Below, in pieces: positions 19,329 to 28,185 of a stretch of 43,714 bases of DNA. Position numbers and translations under genes: made by a program. The stretch is from an uncultured SAR116 cluster alpha proteobacterium (GTDB lineage: Bacteria > Pseudomonadota > Alphaproteobacteria > Puniceispirillales > Marisalimonadaceae): the NCBI GenBank assembly GCA_902630555.1, contig CACOVB010000005.1, positions 1-43,714 on the forward strand, written 5' to 3'. Position 1 is the first letter of the stretch; each line of letters opens with the position of its first letter. The notes below the pieces were generated by a model that saw only the letters and a list, made by a program, of their open reading frames with translations, did no database searches and was not told the origin of the DNA.

Positions 19329-20149
19329 TAATGAATTATAATAATAATAATATGGATATAGAAACAAAAACAATTGGGAATATATTTACCGAAAATCCAA
19401 AAATAACATCAAGAAACGTCAATGTTTTTTATCATGACAAGCAAGCAATCAATAATGTATCTCTAGACATTAGCTCTAAAGAAATAATATCATTAATAGG
19501 ACCATCAGGCTGTGGTAAATCAACATTTTTAAGATGTTTTAACAGAATGAATGATACTATTGATGGTTGCAAAGTAGAAGGAAACATTGTTTTAGATGAT
19601 CAGGATATATATCATCCAAGTGTAGATGTTGTACCCTTGAGGGCTAAAATAGGAATGGTATTCCAAAAGCCAAATCCATTTCCAAAATCAATCTACGATA
19701 ATGTTGCATATGGTCCAAAAATTCACGGCTTAGCTTCTACTAAAGATGAATTAGATAGTATAGTTGAACTGTCTTTAAAAAATGCGGGATTGTGGAACGA
19801 AGTTAAAGATAGATTACAGTCTCCTGGAACAGGTTTATCAGGTGGACAGCAACAAAGATTATGTATCGCTAGAGCAATTGCTGTAAGTCCTGAGATTATT
19901 TTAATGGATGAACCTTGTTCAGCCCTAGATCCAATTGCAACAGCAAAAATAGAAGAATTAATTCATCAATTAGGTAAAAATTACTCTATTGTAATAGTTA
20001 CACATTCGATGCAACAAGCTGCTAGAGTATCTCAAAGAACTGCCTATTTTCATTTAGGTGAATTAATAGAAGTAGGTCTTACTAAACAAATATTTACAAC
20101 TCCTCAAGATAAACAAACAGAAGCATATATTTCAGGTAGAATAGGATAA
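19322..20149 (+). CDS. pstB: Phosphate ABC transporter ATPase PstB
   Basis: A 275-residue ATPase. Walker A is GPSGCGKST (about 60-68), the signature is [14 protein letters not shown], Walker B is [13 protein letters not shown], and the switch histidine lies in VTHSM. The PstB-specific [20 protein letters not shown] is present. The start could be the ATG at 19322 (7-base overlap with pstA, GAGAG upstream) or the one at 19331; both fit. The N-terminus is asparagine-rich and unstructured. Confidence 0.95.
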   Translation: MVIMNYNNNNMDIETKTIGNIFTENPKITSRNVNVFYHDKQAINNVSLDISSKEIISLIGPSGCGKSTFLRCFNRMNDTIDGCKVEGNIVLDDQDIYHPSVDVVPLRAKIGMVFQKPNPFPKSIYDNVAYGPKIHGLASTKDELDSIVELSLKNAGLWNEVKDRLQSPGTGLSGGQQQRLCIARAIAVSPEIILMDEPCSALDPIATAKIEELIHQLGKNYSIVIVTHSMQQAARVSQRTAYFHLGELIEVGLTKQIFTTPQDKQTEAYISGRIG

Positions 20150-20158
20150 GTTATAAAC

Positions 20159-20866
20159 ATGAATAATGATCATATATTATCAACATTTGACAATGATTTA
20201 AATAGATTGAATAAAGATCTATTAAAGTTAGCTAAACTTGCAACAGAACAGTTTGTAAATTCAATTGATAATTTTTCTACTCAAAATATTGAAGAGATTG
20301 ATAAATTAATTGCTAATGATAAAAACTTAGATGAATTAGATGAGAAAATTCAACAGTTGGGATTTGAAATAATTGCATTAAGAGCACCTCAGGCGGGAGA
20401 TTTAAGAAGAGTTATATCTGCTTTAAAGATAGCAACAATTTTTGAAAGGATTGGTGATTATTCAAGAAATATTTCAAATAGAACAAAGGCATTAATCGAA
20501 ATGAGTTCTGACGACACTCCTGGTGTAAATATTGGTAAAATGGGACTTGTAACTCAAGAAATGTTAGAAGATGTTATAATTGCTTATAAAGATAAAGATA
20601 GTGATTTAAGCATTAAAGTTAGAGATACTGATGTAGTAATAGATAAAATGAATACGAAACTTTACCAAGAAGTTCTTGCGTCAATGAGCAGAAATAAAAA
20701 AAATATTGTCAGTGGAACTCACATTCTATTTATAGCAAAAAATATTGAAAGAGTTGGTGATTATGTAACAGATATAGCTGAACATAATTATTTTTTAATA
20801 AATGGTAAACCATTAAGTGATAATAGACCTAAAGCAGATAAAACTAGCCTTTATGGCCAAGATTAG
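20159..20866 (+). CDS. phoU: Phosphate-specific transport regulator PhoU
   Basis: A 235-residue, all-helical protein with the two PhoU repeats. Metal-site motifs are visible in ATIFERIGDYSRNI and AKNIERVGDYVTDIAEH. PhoU links Pst transport to the PhoR/PhoB sensor pair and damps the Pho response. It follows pstB by 9 bases. No phoB or phoR gene follows, so the regulators must lie elsewhere. The stop codon lies in the left arm and loop edge of a hairpin that also covers the next gene's start. Confidence 0.94.
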   Translation: MNNDHILSTFDNDLNRLNKDLLKLAKLATEQFVNSIDNFSTQNIEEIDKLIANDKNLDELDEKIQQLGFEIIALRAPQAGDLRRVISALKIATIFERIGDYSRNISNRTKALIEMSSDDTPGVNIGKMGLVTQEMLEDVIIAYKDKDSDLSIKVRDTDVVIDKMNTKLYQEVLASMSRNKKNIVSGTHILFIAKNIERVGDYVTDIAEHNYFLINGKPLSDNRPKADKTSLYGQD

Positions 20867-20877
20867 AATTAATCTTG
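20858..20877 (+). promoter_or_regulatory. Hairpin spanning phoU stop and downstream TTG start
   Basis: A perfect 8-bp inverted repeat, CAAGATTA / TAATCTTG (20858-20865 and 20870-20877), has a GAAT loop. The left arm and loop include the phoU stop (20864-20866) and the right arm ends in the TTG start (20875-20877) of the next gene. No ribosome site is evident there, so the hairpin may hide the start until ribosomes finishing phoU open it. Confidence 0.5.
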
Positions 20878-22113
20878 AATAAAAATATTGTAATAGTTGG
20901 AGCAGGAATTACTGGATTATCAGCTGGCTTACAATTATTGAGAGGTGGGCTTGCAGTAACTCTCATAGATAGAGTTGACATTGGAAGTGAAAAACAAACT
21001 TCTTACGGCAACGCTGGTCTGTTAGCTGCTTCGTCAATTATACCATTATCATCTCCTGGATTAGTTAAAAATTTACCATTTTATTTATTTTCAAAAAAAT
21101 CTCCTTTGTTCTTGAAATATTCATATTTGCCAAAATTATTACCTTGGTTAATTCCTTTTTTAAAAAATTCACAAAAACATAACTTTACAAATATCATAAA
21201 AAATCTTCATCAACTTACCTATGACACAGTAGAACAGCATATTGCTTTAACCAAAAATACCAAAGCATCAAAATTCATAAATAAAGGAAAAATCTCAATG
21301 ATTTTTAGAGATCAAAGTGAGATTTTGAAAAGTAAATCTGATTTTGAAATTAGAAAAAAATATGGATTCAATTTTAAAAATCTAAGTGATTATGAATTTA
21401 GTAGTGAATACAATTTTTTATCAAATAATTATAATAGTGCTGTTGAGTTTTATGATCATGGTTGGATTTCATCACCACAAAAATATCTCGAAGCTATAAA
21501 AAAAGAGTTTATTTCTTTAGGTGGTATGTTTAAAAAAGCAGAAGTTACTTCAATATCAAACAATGAAGTAATATTAAAAGATAATAATATTATCTCTGCA
21601 GATAAAATACTGATATGTTCAGGAGTTTGGTCAAAAAAACTATTAAAAAATATTAAACACAAAGTTAATATTGAGGCTGAAAGAGGATTTCATATCGTAC
21701 TAAAAAAAGTTAGTTTCTTGCCACCTAATCCATTAATGATAATTGACAAAAAAATTGCAATTACTCCAATGGAAGATACATTAAGGTTTGCGGGTATAGT
21801 AGATTTTTCTGGTATTGATGCACCTGCAGATAAATCTAGATATGATTATATACGTAGCTTAATCAAAAATATTATGCCTTCTTTATCTTGGAAAGAAGAA
21901 GATCTTTGGATGGGTCAAAGACCTTCAACGTCAGATAGCCTACCAGTTTTAGGAAAATCTAAATCTTTGGAAAATGTTTATTTTGCGTTTGGTGGTCAGC
22001 ACGTAGGTCTCACAATTGGACCAAAATTAGGAAAATTAGTTTCAGATTTGATTTTAAATAAAAAAACAAATTTTAATTTAGATCCTTATTTACAAAGTAG
22101 ATTCAATAATTAA
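20875..22113 (+). CDS. FAD-dependent amino acid dehydrogenase/oxidase (DadA-like)
   Basis: A 412-residue FAD enzyme of the DAO family. It opens with the FAD motif GAGITG at residues 9-14, and SYGNAGLLAASSIIPLSSPG is typical of DadA-type D-amino acid dehydrogenases. The C-terminal GGQHVGLTIGPKLGKLVSDL is the family's second FAD contact. The start must be the TTG at 20875, because the FAD motif begins almost at once and no ATG precedes it. It follows phoU by 8 bases, so it may be co-transcribed with the pst genes. Substrate is unknown; D-amino acids or cyclic imino acids such as hydroxyproline epimers are candidates. Confidence 0.82.
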   Translation: MNKNIVIVGAGITGLSAGLQLLRGGLAVTLIDRVDIGSEKQTSYGNAGLLAASSIIPLSSPGLVKNLPFYLFSKKSPLFLKYSYLPKLLPWLIPFLKNSQKHNFTNIIKNLHQLTYDTVEQHIALTKNTKASKFINKGKISMIFRDQSEILKSKSDFEIRKKYGFNFKNLSDYEFSSEYNFLSNNYNSAVEFYDHGWISSPQKYLEAIKKEFISLGGMFKKAEVTSISNNEVILKDNNIISADKILICSGVWSKKLLKNIKHKVNIEAERGFHIVLKKVSFLPPNPLMIIDKKIAITPMEDTLRFAGIVDFSGIDAPADKSRYDYIRSLIKNIMPSLSWKEEDLWMGQRPSTSDSLPVLGKSKSLENVYFAFGGQHVGLTIGPKLGKLVSDLILNKKTNFNLDPYLQSRFNN

Positions 22114-22123
22114 ATAGTTATAT

Positions 22124-22327
22124 ATGAAAAGATGGCGCCATTTTATTGTAATAATCTTATTAATACCCTTTTTTCTTTTATACTTGTGGCTCTCTACAAA
22201 TCTAATTGATTATTTTACTGGTCAAAATCAATACTTAGATTGGTTCCTTTATATAGTTATAGGTTTAGCTTGGATATACCCAGCAATAAAAGTAATTAAC
22301 TGGTTAGCAAAACATGAGTCATTTTAA
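22124..22327 (+). CDS. DUF2842-like small membrane protein
   Basis: A 67-residue protein with two hydrophobic helices (about 7-27 and 40-58), a basic N-terminus (MKRWRHF) and a WIYPAIKVINWL ending. Size, topology and the W-x-x-P-x-x-x-x-I-x-W pattern match DUF2842, a short alphaproteobacterial membrane family without known function. It lies 10 bases after the DadA-like gene. Its stop overlaps the convergent MFS gene by 4 bases. Confidence 0.7.
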   Translation: MKRWRHFIVIILLIPFFLLYLWLSTNLIDYFTGQNQYLDWFLYIVIGLAWIYPAIKVINWLAKHESF

Positions 22328-23508
22328 ATTTTGATTGTTGAATCATTAAATTTAGTTATCCAAAGAAAAATAATGTAAAAAGCTAAAATAAAAATTGGTA
22401 TTAAAGCCATATATAGCATCATATGCCATCCAATAGAAACCAATAGATTACCTCCTAGATAAGATGCAAATGCGACACTACCAAATATTATAAAGTCAGT
22501 GACACCTTGAACTATTGACTTTTCTTTTGGGTTTGTACTTTTTGCAATAATATCACTTCCACCAACAAATAAAAAATTCCAGCCTAGTCCACATAAAAAT
22601 AATGACAACCAAAAATGATATTCAGTTTGACCTATCGTTCCAAAATAAATTGATACCAAATAACATATTACTCCAAGAGCCATAAGTTTAAGATTTCCTA
22701 GTTTATTTATTAGTTGTCCTGTAAAAAGAGATGGAGCAAACATTGCAATAACGTGCCATTGAATTATATTTGCATTTACATCATTACCTAATTTACAAAT
22801 ATTAACTATTTGAATAGGGGTGGCAGTCATAATAAAACTCATCAATGAAAATCCCAAAGCTGCAGATAATATTGCCAATATAAGTTCTTTTTTAAATAAA
22901 ATTTCAGATAAAGGTCTTTTTATATTTATATTTTTTTTTGGTTTCGGAATATTTAAAAATGCTAGTACAAATAAATTTAAAATCTGAACTGTTCCAGCAA
23001 TTAAATAAGTTGCAAGATATATATGTTCAGTGAGAAAAGTATAAGATATTTTTGATAATTCAGGTCCTAATATGGCAGCTATTAATCCTCCTGCTAATAC
23101 GTAAGAAAGTGCTTTACTTTTAAAATTATCAGGAACGTTATCTGCTGCAGCATATCTATAAAATTGTTGAGTAGCTTGAGAGACGCCAATAAAAATTGAA
23201 CCAACAATAAAATACATAAAATTTTTATCAAAAATTGAAAAAGCAACAATAAATGTTCCTAATAAAGACGAAAGAACACCTAAAATAAATATTTTTTTTC
23301 TTCCAAATTTACCCATTAATAACGAAACTGGTATTAATAATAATGCTAGTGTTAAGAATTGTAGTGAAAGAGGTAGAGTAGCATATTCTTGTTTTGGTGA
23401 TAAAACGAAACCAACTAACCCAGTATTTATAATGCCGATGTTAGTTGTTGTTACGGACAAACCTTGAGCAATTGCTAAAATCAATACATTCTTTTTTGCT
23501 AATTCCAA
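22324..23508 (-). CDS. Major facilitator superfamily transporter
   Basis: A 394-residue inner-membrane transporter with about 12 hydrophobic segments. The loop MGKFGRKKIFILG after the second helix is the MFS motif A (G-x-x-x-D/G-R-x-G-R-R/K-K form). The start is TTG at 23508, directly preceded by an in-frame TAA; an ATG lies three codons before that stop. The gene is convergent with the DUF2842 gene and divergent from the VOC gene. The substrate is unknown; efflux is as possible as uptake. Confidence 0.82.
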   Translation of the reverse strand: MELAKKNVLILAIAQGLSVTTTNIGIINTGLVGFVLSPKQEYATLPLSLQFLTLALLLIPVSLLMGKFGRKKIFILGVLSSLLGTFIVAFSIFDKNFMYFIVGSIFIGVSQATQQFYRYAAADNVPDNFKSKALSYVLAGGLIAAILGPELSKISYTFLTEHIYLATYLIAGTVQILNLFVLAFLNIPKPKKNINIKRPLSEILFKKELILAILSAALGFSLMSFIMTATPIQIVNICKLGNDVNANIIQWHVIAMFAPSLFTGQLINKLGNLKLMALGVICYLVSIYFGTIGQTEYHFWLSLFLCGLGWNFLFVGGSDIIAKSTNPKEKSIVQGVTDFIIFGSVAFASYLGGNLLVSIGWHMMLYMALIPIFILAFYIIFLWITKFNDSTIKI

Positions 23509-23524
23509 TTATAAACCCATGTTT

Positions 23525-23543
23525 AACATTGTTCATCAATGTT
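23525..23543. promoter_or_regulatory. Palindromic operator candidate between divergent genes
   Basis: A perfect inverted repeat, AACATTG-TTCAT-CAATGTT, lies in the 86-base gap between the divergent MFS and VOC genes. Its size (two 7-base half sites, 5-base spacer) fits a dimeric regulator site. No regulator gene is adjacent, so this is only a candidate. Confidence 0.4.
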
Positions 23544-23594
23544 TTATTGACTAAGATACAATAGTTGAAAAATTATAAATGTTGAAGGAAAATC

Positions 23595-24425
23595 ATGAAT
23601 TGGAAAATTTTCAATGTTTCAATACCTGTAAAAGATTTAGAAAAATCTAAAATTTTTTATAACGATATATTAGGTAATAATACTGTCGACACAGAGTTTT
23701 ATAAAAATTTTTTTAGTGATGATAATGAGGATATTTTTTTAGGAAGTAATGGATTTGGAGTAAGGTTATTTAAGCCAAAACATGATTTAGAGCTTAATGA
23801 TAATATCCAAAGTAGAAGAAGCTATGTTTCAATAATTATTAGTGATTTTGAATCTGTTTTAAAAAAACTTCAACAATCAAATTTTAGATTTATTTATAAA
23901 AAGATAAATTCTTTTGAAACAGTAATTTTACAAGAACCCTCTTTAAATATGATGCAATTTATAAAATCTAACGAAATTTTAGATAAGTATTCTAATGACT
24001 TTTTTGAAAATTCTAATTTTTATATTCATCATGTGAATTTAGAATCACTTGATGTTCGAGAAAGCGTACATTTTATTTCTGAATTAATTGGTTTGAAAGA
24101 AGGTAATTGGGTTGCTCCAAATGATAAAGGTGATTTTAGTATAGACAAAAAAGAATTATCTTTATTCCCAATCTCAAATGATAATAAAGGTCTTCATTTA
24201 ATTAAACCAGATGAAGGATTTGCCTTTAGAAATAATTTTATTCATAACCCATCAATTGGTGGTCATCCTGCTTTTACTGTAAAGAACATTAATTTAATTA
24301 AAGAAAAGCTAGATAACCTTAATATTTTATACTCTGATGCAAATGTCTATGCGATGCCAGGGTTTCATCAAATTTATTTATATGATGCAAATGCTAATAC
24401 TTTAGAGATAAATCAAGAGGTTTAA
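23595..24425 (+). CDS. VOC (glyoxalase/dioxygenase) family protein with two modules
   Basis: A 276-residue cytoplasmic protein with two VOC modules. The first (about 3-120) begins KIFNVSIPVKDLEKSKIFYNDILG. The second (about 140-275) begins IHHVNLESLDVRESVHFISELIG and ends IYLYDANANTLEINQEV, a usual VOC close with a metal-ligand glutamate. An expected histidine is replaced by Asn in the first module (FNVSI) but kept as HHVNL in the second. A GAAGGA site precedes the ATG. The SDR gene follows after 3 bases, so the two probably act in one pathway. Ring-cleaving dioxygenase and isomerase activities are both possible. Confidence 0.78.
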   Translation: MNWKIFNVSIPVKDLEKSKIFYNDILGNNTVDTEFYKNFFSDDNEDIFLGSNGFGVRLFKPKHDLELNDNIQSRRSYVSIIISDFESVLKKLQQSNFRFIYKKINSFETVILQEPSLNMMQFIKSNEILDKYSNDFFENSNFYIHHVNLESLDVRESVHFISELIGLKEGNWVAPNDKGDFSIDKKELSLFPISNDNKGLHLIKPDEGFAFRNNFIHNPSIGGHPAFTVKNINLIKEKLDNLNILYSDANVYAMPGFHQIYLYDANANTLEINQEV

Positions 24426-24428
24426 TTA

Positions 24429-25211
24429 ATGAAAAAAGTATTTAAAAATGCATGTGTGACAGGTGCTGGCAATGGTATAGGAAGATCTATTGCAATATCA
24501 TTAAATAAAAATGGATATAATGTAGTTTGTGCTGACATAGATTTAAAAGCTCTTAATGAAACTTTAAAGCAGATGTCTAATAAAAAATGTCTAAAAATAA
24601 AAATCAAATGTAATGTTTCTATCTTAAAAGACATAGATAAAATGATAGCTAAAACGGTTAAAGAATTTGGATCACTTGATATTATGGTGAATAATGCAGG
24701 AGTAACAAAAAGTTTAAGTTTATTTGATTTAGATGAAAAACATTGGGAATGGATGAATAATATAAACGCTAAAGGTACTTTTTTTTGTTTACAAAAATCT
24801 GCTAAACAAATGATTAGGCAAGGACATGGAGGAAGAATTATTAATATGTCTTCTGTAGGAGCTAAAGGATTTGTTGATGTTTCAAATACTATTTATGCTG
24901 CAACTAAAGGTTCAATTTTAAGTATGACAAAAACTGCTTCACAAGAACTTGGTAAATATAATATAAATGTGAATTCAATTTGTCCTTCTCCAACTTATAC
25001 AGATATTGTTAAAAAATTAGTTGCAAAACGAGCTAAAGAGCAAAAAAAATCTGAAAAAGAGATTATGGATTATTATATGCGAGATGTACCTTTAGGGCGC
25101 TTTAATGATCCTCATGATATAGCATCTATGGTTATATTTTTATCATCTTTAGGTGCAAGGAACATAACAGGCCAATCATTTAATGTGGACGGTGGATTAA
25201 TTCCTAGTTAA
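24429..25211 (+). CDS. Short-chain dehydrogenase/reductase
   Basis: A 260-residue NAD(P)-dependent oxidoreductase of the classical SDR family. The cofactor motif TGAGNGIG spans residues 11-18, NNAG 88-91, and the catalytic set is Ser141/142, Tyr156 and Lys160 (YAATK). The C-terminal GQSFNVDGG is typical. Asp36 (CADID) after the second strand favours NAD over NADP. It lies 3 bases after the VOC gene and overlaps the convergent dioxygenase gene by 8 bases. The substrate is unknown. Confidence 0.88.
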   Translation: MKKVFKNACVTGAGNGIGRSIAISLNKNGYNVVCADIDLKALNETLKQMSNKKCLKIKIKCNVSILKDIDKMIAKTVKEFGSLDIMVNNAGVTKSLSLFDLDEKHWEWMNNINAKGTFFCLQKSAKQMIRQGHGGRIINMSSVGAKGFVDVSNTIYAATKGSILSMTKTASQELGKYNINVNSICPSPTYTDIVKKLVAKRAKEQKKSEKEIMDYYMRDVPLGRFNDPHDIASMVIFLSSLGARNITGQSFNVDGGLIPS

Positions 25212-26100
25212 TTTGAGAAAACGGACCATAAACAGGGTTTGATCCTTCTATGGTTCCTCTGATCATGGCTCTTCTGTACTTTGAATAATCGTAAGGTAAA
25301 ACTCTATGTAATAAAACCCTATTATCCCACATTATTAGATCATTTAATTCCCATTCATGAGTTAAATAAAATTTTTCGTTACTAATAAAATTAACTAGCC
25401 ATTTGTGGAGTTCTTTACCTTCTTTGAAACTCATTCCGCCTATTTCTAAACTTGTATTAGAAGTGAAGAAAAGTGACTTCTCCATATCTCTATCTGGATG
25501 AACTCTTACAAGTGGATGCGTAACAGGCGGAAAATTTCTTTTTTCGTCAATGGTTAATTCAGGTAGTGACGGTTCAAGGCGCCTAATATCGTTATATGAA
25601 TGGACTTGATGAAGAGGCTTTAGTTTTTCTTTAATATCTTCTGGTAAAGATTTGTATGCTAAAATCATATTTGAAAATTGAGTTTGCCCGCCACTTGCTT
25701 CTTTTGGAAGTGTTTCTTTACCAAACAATAATGAATAAAGTGCAGGATAAAATCTATATGAGCTATCTGTATGCCACCTAGAATTGTTTTTTTGCAAAAC
25801 CACTCGTGGGTCATTTTCATTCAGATGTTCTCCATCAGCGGAAATATTAGCTACATTAAAAATTTGAATATTTTTCTTAGTTTTATTTTTCTCTGGATAA
25901 CTTTCTAAATTTCCAAAATTTTTACAAAAGTTTATCAAGCTATCTTCATCTAACTTTTGGTTTTTAAAACAAATAAAATGCTTGTTATGCATTAATTTTT
26001 TTATTTCATTTAGATCATCTTTATCTACATTTTTGGAAGCATCAAAATTGTAAATTCTAACTCCGGTGTGATCAGTAATATTTTCAAAATCAATAGACAT
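25204..26100 (-). CDS. TauD/TfdA-type Fe(II)/2-oxoglutarate dioxygenase
   Basis: A 298-residue dioxygenase. The iron ligands fit His110 and Asp112 (WHTDSSY) and His265 (LLHRV). The 2-oxoglutarate arginine falls in RRAMIRGT (residues 276-281), about 16 after the distal His. Relatives remove sulfite from taurine or hydroxylate small carboxylates; this one lacks a clear substrate mark. A nearby TauE-type exporter could remove sulfite if a sulfonate were the substrate, but that link is speculative. It is convergent with the SDR gene. Confidence 0.85.
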   Translation of the reverse strand: MSIDFENITDHTGVRIYNFDASKNVDKDDLNEIKKLMHNKHFICFKNQKLDEDSLINFCKNFGNLESYPEKNKTKKNIQIFNVANISADGEHLNENDPRVVLQKNNSRWHTDSSYRFYPALYSLLFGKETLPKEASGGQTQFSNMILAYKSLPEDIKEKLKPLHQVHSYNDIRRLEPSLPELTIDEKRNFPPVTHPLVRVHPDRDMEKSLFFTSNTSLEIGGMSFKEGKELHKWLVNFISNEKFYLTHEWELNDLIMWDNRVLLHRVLPYDYSKYRRAMIRGTIEGSNPVYGPFSQIN

Positions 26101-26154
26101 CTTTAAATTTTTTCAAATTTGATTATATCTAATATATTAATTCAAAAAATATCT

Positions 26155-27237
26155 ATGTATCAATTCAAAATTTTACTTTCTTCAACTATTACAATCCTAT
26201 TCAATCTTTTTTTCATCTCAAAACTATATGCATTAGGGATCAATGATCTAAAAGTTCAAAAATTACAAGACTTTGAATATGCATGGGGAATGGATTTAAT
26301 TGATAATGAAAATCTATTAGTTTCTGAAAAGAAAGGCGTATTATATATTTATAATTTTTCTACCGGAAAAATTGTTGGAAAAGAAGTTTTCAATGATGTT
26401 CTTTCAAAAAGACAAGGGGGATTGCTTGATATTATTTTTGTAAAGGATAAAGAAAAAAAATACGTTTTTTCATGCTATCAAAATTTAAGTTCCGATCTTA
26501 TCGTAGCAAGACACGAATTAAAGAATTTTAAATTCTTAAACAAGAAGATTATTTTTTCCTCTAAGTATCAATCAAGAAGTGGCGTTCATTTTGGATGTAG
26601 ATTTATAAATTACAAAAATAATATTTTATTTTCTATAGGTGACAGAGGTGACAGAAACAACTCTCAAAACTCAAAAAATTACCCAGGTAGTATCATTAAA
26701 ATAGATTATGAAGGAAACCATAAAATTATCAAAGAAGGATGGTTGTCTGGAATTTTTTCTATGGGTCATAGAAACCCACAAGGTTTAATTTACATTAAAG
26801 AATTTGACGAAATTTGGTCACATGAGCATGGGCCAAAGGGTGGAGACGAAATTAATATAGTAAAAATGGGTAAAAATTATGGTTGGCCAGTTGTAACATA
26901 TGGAAAAGAATATTGGGGAGGAAAAATTGGTGTTAGCAAACCTGTTAAGGGCTATGAAGATCCAATTTGGAAATGGATACCTTCAATTGCACCCTCAGGA
27001 ATGGCCTTTTACAACAATGATTACTTTGAATTTCTTAAAAATAAAATATTAGTTGGATCACTGAAATTTAAAAATTTATATATCGTCAATTTAAATAAAA
27101 AAAGGCCTAGTACGGAAATTAAATTTTTAAAAAATAAAATTGGAAGGATTAGAGATGTATTAGTTCATCCCAAAGGTCATATTTTATTAATTAATGATGA
27201 AAGGGATGGAGGATTATTTAAATTAGATAAACATTAA
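26155..27237 (+). CDS. PQQ-dependent aldose sugar dehydrogenase (soluble GDH family)
   Basis: A 360-residue secreted beta-propeller enzyme that oxidises sugars with pyrroloquinoline quinone. I chose the ATG at 26155 because it gives a normal signal peptide (MYQFK, a hydrophobic stretch, then KLYA); a TTG at 26119 would add 12 residues. Family marks are VHFGCR (catalytic His145, Arg149), FSIGDRGDR, MGHRNPQG and HEHGPKGGDEIN (about 223-234), followed by NYGWPVVTYG. No PQQ synthesis genes are in the window, so the cofactor may be made elsewhere or taken up. It stands alone on the plus strand. Confidence 0.88.
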   Translation: MYQFKILLSSTITILFNLFFISKLYALGINDLKVQKLQDFEYAWGMDLIDNENLLVSEKKGVLYIYNFSTGKIVGKEVFNDVLSKRQGGLLDIIFVKDKEKKYVFSCYQNLSSDLIVARHELKNFKFLNKKIIFSSKYQSRSGVHFGCRFINYKNNILFSIGDRGDRNNSQNSKNYPGSIIKIDYEGNHKIIKEGWLSGIFSMGHRNPQGLIYIKEFDEIWSHEHGPKGGDEINIVKMGKNYGWPVVTYGKEYWGGKIGVSKPVKGYEDPIWKWIPSIAPSGMAFYNNDYFEFLKNKILVGSLKFKNLYIVNLNKKRPSTEIKFLKNKIGRIRDVLVHPKGHILLINDERDGGLFKLDKH

Positions 27238-27374
27238 TTTTTCTTTGAATTTCTTTTACACTTTTCCGAGCAATACAGAACATTATCCCAATCTTTTTTC
27301 CATTTTTTTCGCCAAGTAAATTCTAATTTGCAAGTTTTACAAAATTTTTTTGGAAGATTAAGTTTCTTATGCAT
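27234..27374 (-). CDS. DUF2256 zinc-ribbon-like protein, 46 aa
   Basis: A short gene easily missed by length cut-offs. Reading the minus strand from ATG at 27374 gives 46 residues with CKTC (Cys12, Cys15), then FTWRKKWKKDWDNVLYCSEK and a final pair Cys35/Cys39. The C-x2-C ... FTWRKKW ... W-x-x-V-x-Y-C-S-x-x-C pattern is the DUF2256 family signature. It probably binds zinc. The start is 2 bases after the stop of the TauE gene, so the two are likely co-transcribed. The stop overlaps the end of the sugar dehydrogenase gene by 4 bases. Its role is unknown. Confidence 0.88.
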   Translation of the reverse strand: MHKKLNLPKKFCKTCKLEFTWRKKWKKDWDNVLYCSEKCKRNSKKN

Positions 27375-27376
27375 GA

Positions 27377-28120
27377 TTAAAAATTTTTAAATAATAAAAT
27401 TAACCCTAATATTATTAAAGTGATAAGTATACTTTTTCTAAAAATTTCATTAGACAATTTATGTCTTATTTTTGTTCCAAAATATTGTCCTAGTATAGCT
27501 GGAACAATTAAGAAAAAACTTAAAAACAAGTCATTTAATGTACCTAGACCGTGATATAATAAAGATCCATATAATGGAATTGACCCAATGAAGTACATTG
27601 TAGCGATTGTTCTTATAAAAAATTCTTTAGATAAATTGACTGATATTAAATATGTTAATATTGGTGGCCCATAAAATGTTGATAATCCACCAAGTATGCC
27701 AGAAAAAAATCCTAAAATTGATGTAATAGGTCTTTCATATTTGACATCTATGTTATTTATACGAAATCCAAAAAAATTCACTAACGCAGCAAAAATTATT
27801 GAAAGAGCAATTATTATTGAAACAGTGTTTAGTTCAATTTCCACAATTAATCTACCACCAACAATTAAGCCAATGACTAAAAAGATTAATAATGGAAGAA
27901 ATCTTAAACTTCCTAATCCTTTTTGTATTTGCATTTGAAGAAAGTTTGTACTCAATATTGGAAAGCAAAGAAGCATCATCGCAGTTGTTGGAGGTAGAAA
28001 ATAAGCAATAATTGGAACTGCTACCATAGGCATTCCAAGTCCTAAAACGCCCTTCATAAAACCACCAGCTATTATTGATATAATAATAATTAAAATTAAG
28101 TTTGGATCAAAATAATACAT
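27377..28120 (-). CDS. TauE/SafE family membrane transporter
   Basis: A 247-residue inner-membrane protein with about eight hydrophobic segments, of the TauE/SafE family. Each half carries a family motif: GGFMKGVLGLGMPMVAVPII near residues 18-37 and ILGFFSGILGGLSTFYGPPIL near 134-154. Members export sulfite, sulfoacetate or other small anions, or take up organic acids; direction cannot be read here. It is transcribed away from the nitroreductase gene, and the DUF2256 gene follows after 2 bases. Confidence 0.85.
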   Translation of the reverse strand: MYYFDPNLILIIIISIIAGGFMKGVLGLGMPMVAVPIIAYFLPPTTAMMLLCFPILSTNFLQMQIQKGLGSLRFLPLLIFLVIGLIVGGRLIVEIELNTVSIIIALSIIFAALVNFFGFRINNIDVKYERPITSILGFFSGILGGLSTFYGPPILTYLISVNLSKEFFIRTIATMYFIGSIPLYGSLLYHGLGTLNDLFLSFFLIVPAILGQYFGTKIRHKLSNEIFRKSILITLIILGLILLFKNF

Positions 28121-28185
28121 GCGCTTTTAATTGTTTAGATTACAATAGGAATATGTAAAGCTAAATTTAATGAAAGGTTTCACTA

